Positions 38,598 to 47,303 of a DNA stretch of 64,000 bases are shown here, one piece after another. This DNA is from Pseudovibrio denitrificans JCM 12308 (lineage in GTDB: Bacteria; Pseudomonadota; Alphaproteobacteria; Rhizobiales; Stappiaceae). The position numbers and the translations under genes were made by a program. Numbering within the stretch: the stretch's first letter is position 1; every line of letters starts with the position of its first letter. The notes below the pieces were generated by a model. That model was not told where the DNA came from. It did not search any database and saw nothing but the letters and a program-made list of their open reading frames with translations. The stretch lies in contig NZ_BAZK01000006.1 of assembly GCF_001310815.1 (NCBI RefSeq), positions 248,001 through 312,000 of the forward strand, written 5' to 3'.

Positions 38598-39074
38598 TTA
38601 TGCGAACTCAGCTGCCCAGTCGAAATCAGCCGATGCTTCATAGGATTGAGGCCAGTGCTTGCACCATTCTGGTCCATGGCATTGTTCTACCCGATCCGAG
38701 GCCGGGAAGTAGGGTTTGATATCCAGCAGTGGTGTGCCGGGTTCTGCATCAATGTAAGGGACGGTGATAAGGCCGTGTTCTACATCGACATTCAGCAATG
38801 ATACCGTTGAAAGGCCGATTGAGTTCGGACGGGCAGGGGATCTTGACGCGAACGTACCGATCTCATGATGTGCCTTGGCGTATGGAGCTGGGAACTGCAT
38901 CGTGTTCCGGTCCTGCTCTGTTGCCGCCTGATCTGCCCACCACAAGATGAGGGCGTGGCTGAAGTCTGATAGGTGCAGCAGAGCTGGCCTGTAATCTGAC
39001 TGGATGTTGAGCTGGAACAGCCCGTTGGTTGCTGTGACGGTCCCGATGGCTCTCAGGTCTGCAAAGGATTGCAT
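38598..39074 (-). CDS. TrmO/TsaA-like SAM-dependent methyltransferase
   Basis: 158 residues of the YaeB/TrmO family, which N6-methylates t6A37 in tRNA-Thr in E. coli. The diagnostic block is FASRSPARPNSIGLSTVSLL, followed by DIKPYFPASDRV. Upstream residues match a shortened TsaA domain, so the protein lacks the extra C-terminal domain of E. coli TrmO. AGGA lies about 8 bases before the ATG. Some relatives in this group may act on other substrates. Confidence 0.8.
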   Translation of the reverse strand: MQSFADLRAIGTVTATNGLFQLNIQSDYRPALLHLSDFSHALILWWADQAATEQDRNTMQFPAPYAKAHHEIGTFASRSPARPNSIGLSTVSLLNVDVEHGLITVPYIDAEPGTPLLDIKPYFPASDRVEQCHGPEWCKHWPQSYEASADFDWAAEFA

Positions 39075-39207
39075 CTTCGTATCCTCATATGTGTTTCGGA
39101 AGTCATCAAGCTTGATGAAGCTACCCTCCGCTTACTTTCACCAAAGTGCAAGCTTTAGCGGTTTTGAGGATGAAGAGCGTTTGATTGCAGATGGTTAGGT
39201 GAGAATC

Positions 39208-39244
39208 AGAAAAGCCCTGCGTGGTGTTGACCAAGCAGGGCTTC
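39208..39244 (-). terminator. Terminator after ctrA
   Basis: A 14-bp stem with one mismatch (AAGCCCTGCTTGGT on the minus strand) and a 4-base loop, followed by TTTTCTG, lies about 45 bases past the ctrA stop. Confidence 0.85.
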
Positions 39245-39288
39245 TACTGAAACTCTTTGAAAGTTTGCTTTGGAAGAGCGGTGGGCTC

Positions 39289-39978
39289 TTAAGCTGCTTT
39301 CTCTTCTGGTTCGCGCAGCACGTAGCCGCGGCCCCACACTGTTTCGATGTAGTTTTTGCCAGCGGTTGCTGAAGCGAGCTTCTTGCGGAGCTTACAAATA
39401 AACACATCGATGATCTTCAGCTCAGGCTCGTCCATGCCACCATAGAGGTGGTTGAGGAACATTTCCTTGGTGAGGGTGGTGCCCTTACGAAGGGAGAGAA
39501 GCTCGAGCATCTGGTATTCTTTACCAGTCAGATGTACGCGTTGACCTGCAACTTCAACAGTCTTGGTGTCGAGGTTTACGGTGAGGTCACCGGTAACAAT
39601 CACGGACTGAGCATGACCTTTTGAACGACGTACAATTGCATGAATACGTGCAATCAGCTCATCCTTGTGGAATGGCTTTGTCATGTAATCGTCAGCGCCG
39701 AAACCAAGGCCACGGACCTTGTCTTCAATGCCAGCCAGACCGGACAGAATAAGAATAGGTGTCTTCACCTTGGATACGCGCAGTGTACGCAATACCTCAT
39801 AACCGGACATGTCCGGCAGGTTCAGATCCAGCATGATAATATCATAATCATACAGTTTGCCGAGGTCGATGCCTTCTTCGCCGAGATCTGTCGTGTAGAC
39901 ATTAAAGTTCTCGGATTTGAGCATCAGTTCAATGCTTTGTGCAGTAGCACTATCGTCCTCGATCAACAATACACGCAT
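39289..39978 (-). CDS. ctrA: Cell cycle response regulator CtrA
   Basis: OmpR-family regulator that controls cell-cycle, flagellar and division genes in alphaproteobacteria. 229 residues: receiver domain ([18 protein letters not shown], phospho-Asp near residue 51 in [17 protein letters not shown]) and a winged-helix DNA-binding domain ([33 protein letters not shown]). ATG 39978 follows GAGGGG; the frame extends further upstream without support. It is divergent from fliI, a common order in rhizobia. Confidence 0.97.
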   Translation of the reverse strand: MRVLLIEDDSATAQSIELMLKSENFNVYTTDLGEEGIDLGKLYDYDIIMLDLNLPDMSGYEVLRTLRVSKVKTPILILSGLAGIEDKVRGLGFGADDYMTKPFHKDELIARIHAIVRRSKGHAQSVIVTGDLTVNLDTKTVEVAGQRVHLTGKEYQMLELLSLRKGTTLTKEMFLNHLYGGMDEPELKIIDVFICKLRKKLASATAGKNYIETVWGRGYVLREPEEKAA

Positions 39979-40329
39979 GTTAATCCCCTCGTGTTGCCTT
40001 TCCTGGGCAGTCGCGCCGGCCCAAAAACACAAACCGTTGCGAAGGAATACTATAAACCCGACTCAATTGAATGAGTTTATGGTTAACAGAACTCGAATCG
40101 CTACCGCAAGCGTTTTACTCTGACGTAGAACAGTTCTCTGGGTACAACCTAGAATTCAGGGGTGTAACCTTTCCTGTTCAACATTTTGAGACCGGTTGGC
40201 TTTCAATCGAATCAAGTGCTACTGAAAGCCATGTTTAGACGCTTCGTTTCCTTGAAAGGCTATACGCCATTCAAAGTCTCCCCAATAACATTAAGCAGAA
40301 GCGTAAACGATCGGTTACCATCGACGAAA
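39979..40329. promoter_or_regulatory. ctrA-fliI divergent promoter region
   Basis: 351 bases with no gene supported. It carries GANTC sites (the CcrM methylation target) at 40060-40064, 40095-40099 and 40209-40213, and a GGTTAAC element at 40081-40087 that matches a CtrA half-site. In Caulobacter and rhizobia such sites tie ctrA transcription to replication-dependent methylation and self-regulation. Site function here is inferred. Confidence 0.55.
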
Positions 40330-41676
40330 ATGATTAATAGGGAATCTGTTTTGGACTCGCTTTTTGCAGAAATCGAATCATGCCTCCCAACCGAAATTTA
40401 CGGTAGAGTAGAAGCAGTTAAGGGACTTCTGATCGAAGTTGCAGGCCCTGTTTACGCCATGAGCGTCGGGGCGCGTCTACTAATAGAAATAGGGGAGAAC
40501 GCAGCGTCAATTCAAGCTGAAGTCGTCGGATTTCGAGGTGGAAGAGCGCTTTGTATGCCATTTGGCGAGCTTGATGGTGTGCGTCATGGTAGCAAGGCGA
40601 AGCTGATTTCTCGTGAGAGTATCGTGCATCCATCGAGCGGTTGGTTGGGGCGTGTTGTTAACGCTTTGGGTGAGCCAATTGATGGAAAAGGACCGCTTCC
40701 ATTCGGTTCAATTCCGAGAAAATTGCGTGATTCACCACCTCCGGCTGCAGAAAGAGCGCGTGTTGGAGGCCCGATCGATCTGGGTGTGAGATCTCTTAAC
40801 AGTTTTGTAACGTGTTGTCAGGGGCAGCGCCTTGGTATTTTTGCCGGGTCTGGCGTGGGTAAATCCGTCCTTATGTCTATGCTTGCGCGCAATGCGGAAA
40901 CTGAGGTGTCTGTCATTGGTCTGATTGGTGAACGTGGGCGTGAGGTTCAGGAGTTCATTGAGGATGATCTAGGCGAAGAAGGATTGGCTAAGTCTGTTGT
41001 GGTGGTCGCGACATCTGACGAGAGCGTCCTCATGCGCCGGGAAGCTGCATATCTTACATTGACGCTCTCCGAGTACTTTCGTGATGAAGGCAGGAATGTT
41101 CTTTGTATGATGGACTCGGTGACACGCTTTGCAATGGCTCAGCGTGAGATCGGTCTTTCTGTTGGTGAGCCTCCGACTTCTAAAGGTTATACTCCGACCG
41201 TCTTTACTGAACTTCCTAAACTGCTGGAGCGTGCTGGGCCAGGTGCAGTTGGCAAAGGCGCAGTGACTGCACTCTTTACTGTGTTGGTTGAAGGCGACAA
41301 CCATAATGAGCCTGTGGCGGATGCGGTGCGTGGTATCCTTGATGGGCACATAGTCATGGAGCGGCAAATTGCCGAGCGTGGTCGCTACCCTGCAATTAAC
41401 GTGCTAAAATCTGTAAGTCGAACTATGCCACGGTGCGTACCTGAAGAGGCCTTGCCGATTCTCCGGCGCGCCAAGCAGTTGATGTCTGCTTATGCGGATA
41501 TGGAGGAACTGATCCGTCTGGGTGCATATAAAGAAGGTGCAGACCCCCTCGTTGATGAGGCTATTGCTAAATATGACATGCTTGAAGCGTACCTTGGGCA
41601 AATGAAGGGGGAAAAAACTACAATTGAAGAGGGATATTTCCAACTTGCTCACCTTTTGGAAATGACTCAGGCGTAA
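40330..41676 (+). CDS. fliI: Flagellar export ATPase FliI
   Basis: Energises export of flagellar axial proteins and is related to the F1 ATPase beta subunit. The frame is open from 40186, but family alignment and the [11 protein letters not shown] start favour ATG 40330, giving 448 residues. Walker A is [17 protein letters not shown], Walker B lies in [17 protein letters not shown], and the [18 protein letters not shown] block is typical. fliJ follows. Confidence 0.94.
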   Translation: MINRESVLDSLFAEIESCLPTEIYGRVEAVKGLLIEVAGPVYAMSVGARLLIEIGENAASIQAEVVGFRGGRALCMPFGELDGVRHGSKAKLISRESIVHPSSGWLGRVVNALGEPIDGKGPLPFGSIPRKLRDSPPPAAERARVGGPIDLGVRSLNSFVTCCQGQRLGIFAGSGVGKSVLMSMLARNAETEVSVIGLIGERGREVQEFIEDDLGEEGLAKSVVVVATSDESVLMRREAAYLTLTLSEYFRDEGRNVLCMMDSVTRFAMAQREIGLSVGEPPTSKGYTPTVFTELPKLLERAGPGAVGKGAVTALFTVLVEGDNHNEPVADAVRGILDGHIVMERQIAERGRYPAINVLKSVSRTMPRCVPEEALPILRRAKQLMSAYADMEELIRLGAYKEGADPLVDEAIAKYDMLEAYLGQMKGEKTTIEEGYFQLAHLLEMTQA

Positions 41677-41706
41677 GCTCACTCTCCGGTAAAGGGAGTA
41701 TTGCGT

Positions 41707-42114
41707 ATGAAGAATCGTGAAGGCCTTTTGAAGCTGAAGAAGTTCAATGTTGATGAGAAGCGCCGCCAGGTGACTCAGATTGAAACGATGTTGAGTGATT
41801 TTGATCGAATGGCTGAAGATCTGGAGAACCAGATTGTTCAGGAGCAAAAGCGTGTTGGCATTGATGATGTCACGCATTTTGCATATCCGACTTTCGCTCG
41901 CGCGGCTGCACAGCGCCGGGATAACCTGAAGCACTCGACAGAAGAGTTGAAGTCTCAGCTTGAAAAAGCACAGGACGAACTGACGGAAGCTGTTTCTGAG
42001 TTGAAGAAGATCGAATTGATGGATGAGCGCGACCAGATGCGTCAGCGTGCTGCTATGGATGCGATTGAACAAGACGGAATGGACGACATCGCGGGGCGGA
42101 TGGCTCGTCGCTAA
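41707..42114 (+). CDS. fliJ: Flagellar export protein FliJ
   Basis: 135 residues, almost entirely a charged coiled coil, as expected for the soluble FliJ stalk that couples FliI to the export gate. ATG 41707 is preferred over TTG 41701 because GGGAG lies about 8 bases upstream. It is 30 bases after fliI. Sequence conservation in this family is low; position is the main evidence. Confidence 0.85.
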   Translation: MKNREGLLKLKKFNVDEKRRQVTQIETMLSDFDRMAEDLENQIVQEQKRVGIDDVTHFAYPTFARAAAQRRDNLKHSTEELKSQLEKAQDELTEAVSELKKIELMDERDQMRQRAAMDAIEQDGMDDIAGRMARR

Positions 42115-42347
42115 TCCTCCTCGGGGTTGAGAGTTCGCTTATTCTACCTGAATGACCTGACACTCTTGCGACCCCAAACTGGTCTTACCTCTTCAATATC
42201 CTTTATTGATCGCACTGCGCCTGCTCGCGGTGCGATTCCCTGTGCTTGCTTTCATTTCACCAATGTTTATCTATAGCTGTTGCGCCGTGATCCGGTTGCC
42301 GGGTCAAAGCACTATCCATTTTTCGGGAAGACGCTTCTGGAGCCTAT

Positions 42348-42788
42348 ATGCCTGTTTTACTTGGTTTCTTAATTCCAATTGCTGCGTTTTCGTTTGGCCT
42401 CGGCCTTACGCTTCCCTTATTGAGCATGGAACGTCTCTATTTTTTACAGGACACGCCAAGTCTGCTGCAGGTGATCAGCGGGCTTTATGAGGATGGTGAG
42501 GTTTCCATCGCTGGTCTTGTGTTTGTGTTCTCCGTCTTCCTGCCTGCTCTTAAAATTCTCGTTCTTGGTATTTCTGCTTTGCATCGGTCTTCCAGCAAAT
42601 GGCTCACGACGCTGAGTTATCTTGGTAAGTGGTCCATGATGGATGTGATGTTGGTGGCGCTGGTGATTTTTGCTGCCAAGACCAGTGGGCTTGCCAGTGC
42701 TCAGGTTTTGCCAGGGCTGTGGTTTTATGCAGCGGCTACGCTTTCAACTGCTGTGGCTGCATTTATGGTTGGGCGGCGAGCCAAATAA
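42348..42788 (+). CDS. PqiA-family inner membrane protein
   Basis: 146 residues, one PqiA module with four helices. The conserved motif SVFLPALKILVLGISAL and the helix start LGKWSMMDVMLVALVIFAAK are typical of paraquat-inducible protein A. Full PqiA carries two such modules plus zinc ribbons; this is a single-module form. PqiA proteins accompany lipid-transport MCE proteins, but no pqiB-like gene is adjacent. Confidence 0.83.
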   Translation: MPVLLGFLIPIAAFSFGLGLTLPLLSMERLYFLQDTPSLLQVISGLYEDGEVSIAGLVFVFSVFLPALKILVLGISALHRSSSKWLTTLSYLGKWSMMDVMLVALVIFAAKTSGLASAQVLPGLWFYAAATLSTAVAAFMVGRRAK

Positions 42789-42813
42789 CCTTTGCATGCT
42801 TTGATCTGTCAAA

Positions 42814-42840
42814 AACCCTGTTTGCGCAGGGTTATTTTGT
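42814..42840 (+). terminator. Terminator after the PqiA-like gene
   Basis: A 7-bp stem (AACCCTG/CAGGGTT) with a 6-base loop followed by ATTTTGT. Confidence 0.7.
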
Positions 42841-42926
42841 CGGTTTGTCTTCACCGGATCTTCTCGTTTATGTTGTAAAGCGGTAATGTTCGCTTGATTT
42901 TTGCACGCTTCCATTCTGGGTGATCT

Positions 42927-45203
42927 ATGCTTTTCCGGTTTTTTCTTGCAGCGTTTGCTGCAATCTTTCTTAGTTTTGCCAGTGTTGCGCAGGCTCAAGA
43001 TTCCTCAGCTTCGGCAGAGGGAGGGGCAGATGTTCAGCAGGCCAAGCAAGCTCTGATCAAGGTGCTTGAAGACCCGAAAGGTCGTGAAGCGCTCATCAAG
43101 ATTTTGCAGGAAGAGCAAGCGAAAAGTGCTTCCGGATCCGAGGCGTCTGGCACACCGGTGAACCCGGAAGCTAAAGCAACGATTGCCGCGCAGATCGGGT
43201 CTTATGTGCAGGAAGGTGTTACGAGCTTCTATGATTTTGGCGCGCTTATTATCTCAGGTCTTTCAGGTTATGAAGACCTGATTGATGGGCAGTCGCAGGT
43301 GGATCATTCGCGGCTGTGGGACGGCATCTTCAGCATCATTCGCGTCCTGTTGCCAGCTTATCTGGTTCTGATCATTTTGCACCGTGCTTCAACGGCTTAC
43401 ATGCGCCGTCATGAGAAAGGACCGGACCGCCATTCAATCTTCTTCCGTGTTGGCTTGCTGGCGATTACCTCGGTGTTTGATGCTGCGTTCGTGGGCATTG
43501 CGTCGGGTGTCGGCTATCTGTCTGCCTACATCTTCTCATCTGATCCGACAGTACAGAGCATCAACAATGTTGAGCTGTTCGCTATCAATGCTTTCTTCCT
43601 GATTGAGATGTCGCGTGTTGTGATCCGCTTTGTGTTTGCGCCGCACCGCTCTGTTTTCCGCTTGCTGCCTTTCTCCGACAGTGAAGCTGTTTACTGGGCG
43701 CGCCATCTGATCCTGATCGTCGGTATTCTTGGGTTCGGTGTCCGTTTGGCTGTACCAATGGTGGGCGTGAACTTCTCAGCTCAGTTGGCTGGCAGCGTTC
43801 GTGTCACAGTGGTGCTGCTCTGTATTGTCTATCTGACGACAATCATCCTGCGGTCCCGTTTGCGGGTGCGGGATGCTATTCGCGTTTATGCGGATAGCTT
43901 CAAAGGTTCCAACTTCTCGGTTCAGCTGTTTAAGGGACTGGGTTTTGTCTGGCATCTGCTGGCGCTGCTTTATGTGTTTGCGATCATGGTTGCGTGGTTG
44001 CGTACGCCGCTCGATGCGATCAACTACATTGCCCAAACTAGCGCGATTTCCTTGCTGGTTATCTTCATCGGGCTGGGCATTATGAAGTTGTTGACACGGG
44101 TTATCCGTAAGGGTGTTGATCTTCATGATGCGTTGGACCATGTGCTGCCGACTTTTGAAGACAGGCTGAACTCGTTCCTTCCTGCCGTTTGTGCAGTGCT
44201 GCGTGTGATCGTTGGTATCTGCGTGGTTTTTGGTGTTCTGGAGGTCTGGGGTGTCGGTAGTTTCTGGCAGTGGATCTGGACCGGTGATGGTATTGCCTTT
44301 GCAAACGCTGTGATGTCTGCGGTCATTGTTATTCTTATCGGCTTTGCTCTCTGGCTGACGATCATGTCCTGGATCGACCTGCGTATTCTGGAGCGGGAAG
44401 GCAAGACTGTTTCCAGCCGCACCAAAACGTTGTTCCAGTTGTTCAGCAACGCACTTTCAATCCTGATGATTGTGATGTTTACGCTTCTGGCTTTGTCTGA
44501 GCTCGGCATTCAGATTGCGCCATTGATCGCAGGTGCTGGTGTTGTTGGTCTGGCGGTATCGTTCGGCTCGCAGAAGCTGGTGCAGGATGTGATTACTGGC
44601 GCCTTCATTCAGCTGGAAAACGCTATGAACGAAGGAGACTTCGTGGAAGTTGGTGGCATCAGTGGTACGGTTGAGCGCTTGAGCATTCGTAGTGTGAGGC
44701 TGCGTGATCTGAATGGTACCTCTCACATCATCCCGTTCTCCTCTGTGACCAGCGTTTCCAACTCCACGCGCGACTTTGCTTATGCTGTGTCCGTGATGGG
44801 GGTTGGGTATGACACCGACATTGAAGTGGCCAAGGAAGCCATGCACGAAGCGTTCCGCCGGTTGGAGGAAACACCGCACAATGTTGCGATCCTTGGTGAG
44901 TTGGAGATGCATGGTGTGACTGCCTTTGGTGATTCAGCCATCAACATCCGCGCACGTATCAAGACACTGCCGGGCAGCCAATGGGCGATTGGCCGTGCTT
45001 ATAATGAGTATCTGAAGGTCGTGTTTGATGAGCGCGGCATCGATATTCCATTCCCGCAAGTTACCTACCATGTGGCAAGTGATAGCAGCCCGGAGGAGGT
45101 TCCTCAGGTTGAGCAGAAAAAGCCTGCTCCGGCCAAGGGACGTAGCTCCAAAGCTGGCGGGAGTGAAGGTGATAACACCTCTGAGGAAGATGGTCAGACC
45201 TGA
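42927..45203 (+). CDS. Large MscS-family mechanosensitive channel (YbiO-like)
   Basis: 758 residues. A signal peptide (to about residue 23, VAQAQ) and a periplasmic helical region come first, then about ten membrane helices. The MscS core spans about residues 505-690. The pore helix region reads IAPLIAGAGVVGLAVSFGSQKL and the beta domain AFIQLENAMNEGDFVEVGGISG. The C-terminal tail is basic and low-complexity. Size and layout resemble E. coli YbiO more than MscS. It likely protects against osmotic downshock. Confidence 0.9.
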   Translation: MLFRFFLAAFAAIFLSFASVAQAQDSSASAEGGADVQQAKQALIKVLEDPKGREALIKILQEEQAKSASGSEASGTPVNPEAKATIAAQIGSYVQEGVTSFYDFGALIISGLSGYEDLIDGQSQVDHSRLWDGIFSIIRVLLPAYLVLIILHRASTAYMRRHEKGPDRHSIFFRVGLLAITSVFDAAFVGIASGVGYLSAYIFSSDPTVQSINNVELFAINAFFLIEMSRVVIRFVFAPHRSVFRLLPFSDSEAVYWARHLILIVGILGFGVRLAVPMVGVNFSAQLAGSVRVTVVLLCIVYLTTIILRSRLRVRDAIRVYADSFKGSNFSVQLFKGLGFVWHLLALLYVFAIMVAWLRTPLDAINYIAQTSAISLLVIFIGLGIMKLLTRVIRKGVDLHDALDHVLPTFEDRLNSFLPAVCAVLRVIVGICVVFGVLEVWGVGSFWQWIWTGDGIAFANAVMSAVIVILIGFALWLTIMSWIDLRILEREGKTVSSRTKTLFQLFSNALSILMIVMFTLLALSELGIQIAPLIAGAGVVGLAVSFGSQKLVQDVITGAFIQLENAMNEGDFVEVGGISGTVERLSIRSVRLRDLNGTSHIIPFSSVTSVSNSTRDFAYAVSVMGVGYDTDIEVAKEAMHEAFRRLEETPHNVAILGELEMHGVTAFGDSAINIRARIKTLPGSQWAIGRAYNEYLKVVFDERGIDIPFPQVTYHVASDSSPEEVPQVEQKKPAPAKGRSSKAGGSEGDNTSEEDGQT

Positions 45204-45256
45204 TGTAACCCTAGGTGAATCAGTCTCCTGAAACCCGCTAGTTTCAGTTTCGTATG

Positions 45257-45298
45257 AAAAAAGCGCGCTCGTGTTCGAAACGAGCGCGCTTTTTTTTC
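45257..45298 (+). terminator. Very strong terminator after the MscS gene
   Basis: A perfect 15-bp stem (AAAAAAGCGCGCTCG and its complement) with a 9-base loop and a long T run. Confidence 0.93.
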
Positions 45299-45401
45299 TG
45301 TTGCCCAGTGTTAAACAAATTGACGAGAGAAATCGGGCAATCGAGCGATTTTTTCTCTTGCTTGTGGGAGTTTCGTTTTAATACATATATATGATAATAG
45401 G

Positions 45402-45446
45402 TTTCGTTGACTTTCGAAAATATTCGAATAGGTTCGGCGTAACGAA
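45402..45446. promoter_or_regulatory. Phased operator array upstream of glpD
   Basis: Five-base elements recur exactly every 10 bases: TTTCG at 45402, TTTCG at 45412, ATTCG at 45422 and GTTCG at 45432, with an inverted CGAAT at 45443. A further TTTCG lies at 45371. DeoR-family repressors such as GlpR bind tandem elements like these. This and the downstream glpD suggest a GlpR operator. Confidence 0.6.
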
Positions 45447-45500
45447 TATGCGTGCTATCACGGATTCATTGGCGAGAACCGTGGAATTGAGGGGCCAACC

Positions 45501-47024
45501 ATGAGTAAGAGCTATGATCTATTTGTCATAGGGGGCGGAATTAACGGCTGCGGTATTGCACGTGATGCCTCTGGTCGCGGACTTTCAGTTTTTTTGGCGG
45601 AGAAAACTGACTTTGCAAGCGCGACCTCCTCGGCCTCGACCAAGCTGATCCACGGTGGATTGCGGTATCTGGAATACTATGAGTTCCGTCTGGTTCGCGA
45701 AGCGCTGAAGGAACGTGAAGTTCTGCTGAACATGGCACCGCACATCATCTGGCCTCTGCGCTTTATTCTTCCGCACCACAAGGGCCTGCGTCCGGCATGG
45801 TTCTTACGTCTTGGTCTATTCATGTATGACCATCTGGGTGGACGTAAGTTGTTGCCAGCCACGAAGACGGTGCCGCTTGATCGTGCGCCGTTTAACGATG
45901 GGCTGAAGTCTCTGTTCACGCGGGGTTTTGAATACTCCGACTGCTGGGTGGATGATGCGCGCATGGTGGTGCTGAACGCACGCGATGCTGCTGCTCGTGG
46001 TGCTGAGATCCGCCGTAATACTGAGGTTGTTCGCGCCTCCCGCACTGACAGCGGTTGGGAAGTTGAAATTCGCGATAGCGTGAGTGGTCAGACTGAGTTG
46101 GTTCAGGCGAAGGCGTTGGTGAACGCGGCTGGTCCTTGGGTGTCCAACGTTCTGAAAGGTGCGATTGGGCTCAACAGTCAGGCGAATGTGCGTCTGGTGA
46201 AGGGCAGCCACATCATCGTGCCGAAGATGTTTGAGCATGATCGCAGCTTCATCTTCCAGAATGCGGATGGTCGTATCGTCTTTGCGATCCCTTATGAGAA
46301 TGACTTCACGCTGATTGGCACCACGGATGTTGATTATCAGGATGATCCTGCTGGTGTTTCCTGCTCTGATGATGAGATTGCCTATCTGTGCAGCGCTGTG
46401 AGCGAGTACTTCTCTAAAGAAGTGACGCCGGACATGGTTGTGCGTACCTACTCAGGTGTCCGCCCGCTTTATGACGATGGCGCAAGTGAAGCGCGCGCAG
46501 CGACACGCGACTACGTTCTGGAGATGGATGAAGGTGAGAACAAAGCGCCGCTGCTGAGCGTGTTTGGCGGCAAGATCACCACTTATCGCCGTCTTGCGGA
46601 ACATGCGCTTGAGAAGCTGGCTGTTTATCTGCCGCAAGCTGCGAAGAAGAATGCATGGACGAAGGACAGCGTTCTGCCTGGTGGTGATTTTGAGCCGGGT
46701 GACTTTGGAGCCAAAGTTGCTGCGCTGAAATCAGCTTATCCGTTCCTTGAGCATGACCATGCGTATCGTCTGGTGCGCTCCTATGGCTCTGATGCCATGA
46801 GAATCCTTGGATATGCGAAGACCACAGCTGAGCTGGGTGCGCATATTGGTGGCGACCTTTATGCCTGCGAAGTGAACTGGTTGGTTGAGCAGGAGTGGGC
46901 TGTGACTGCGGAAGACATTCTGTGGCGGCGCTCCAAGCTGGGTCTGCATCTGCCGAAAGAGGCTGCTGGCGTGCTGGAGCATTATCTGGCGAGCTACTTC
47001 GAAGCGAACCGCATGGCGGGTTAG
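45501..47024 (+). CDS. glpD: Aerobic glycerol-3-phosphate dehydrogenase GlpD
   Basis: FAD-dependent, membrane-associated enzyme that oxidises glycerol-3-phosphate to dihydroxyacetone phosphate and feeds electrons to quinone. 507 residues. The N-terminal FAD motif is VIGGGINGCGIARDASGRG; STKLIHGGLRYLEYYEF, VNAAGPWVSNVL and SVFGGKITTYRRLAEHALE are family blocks. GAGGGG precedes the ATG. The operator array above it fits control by GlpR. Confidence 0.96.
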   Translation: MSKSYDLFVIGGGINGCGIARDASGRGLSVFLAEKTDFASATSSASTKLIHGGLRYLEYYEFRLVREALKEREVLLNMAPHIIWPLRFILPHHKGLRPAWFLRLGLFMYDHLGGRKLLPATKTVPLDRAPFNDGLKSLFTRGFEYSDCWVDDARMVVLNARDAAARGAEIRRNTEVVRASRTDSGWEVEIRDSVSGQTELVQAKALVNAAGPWVSNVLKGAIGLNSQANVRLVKGSHIIVPKMFEHDRSFIFQNADGRIVFAIPYENDFTLIGTTDVDYQDDPAGVSCSDDEIAYLCSAVSEYFSKEVTPDMVVRTYSGVRPLYDDGASEARAATRDYVLEMDEGENKAPLLSVFGGKITTYRRLAEHALEKLAVYLPQAAKKNAWTKDSVLPGGDFEPGDFGAKVAALKSAYPFLEHDHAYRLVRSYGSDAMRILGYAKTTAELGAHIGGDLYACEVNWLVEQEWAVTAEDILWRRSKLGLHLPKEAAGVLEHYLASYFEANRMAG

Positions 47025-47051
47025 GTTACAGGGCTCTGTTTTTCTTTTTGT

Positions 47052-47095
47052 GCGTATTCTTATCCGAAAACCGGAACCACTTTTCGGGAATACGC
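47052..47095. repeat. Interspersed palindromic element
   Basis: Outer arms GCGTATTC (47052-47059) and GAATACGC (47088-47095) flank inner arms CCGAAAA (47064-47070) and TTTTCGG (47081-47087), giving a 15-bp stem with a 4-base bulge. The core CCGAAAACCGGAACCACTTTTCGG-type layout recalls intergenic palindromes common in rhizobia; that link is from memory. It lies between glpD and glpK. Confidence 0.55.
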
Positions 47096-47303
47096 TTTGT
47101 CAGAAAGGCAGAGCCTGTTTTATGTCATGGCGCCTTGTATGGGATGGTATACACAAAGACTGACCTTTATCTTGGTGTTTTGACCTTGGTATTTTGGTAA
47201 GTGACATTCTAGGTTCATCATCAGATTGTTTCGGCGTCTCAGAAAAGATACTGGCGCCAAATTGGATTTTCGAAGAGGGAAAACCTCTTCCGGGGAGGAA
47301 TAT

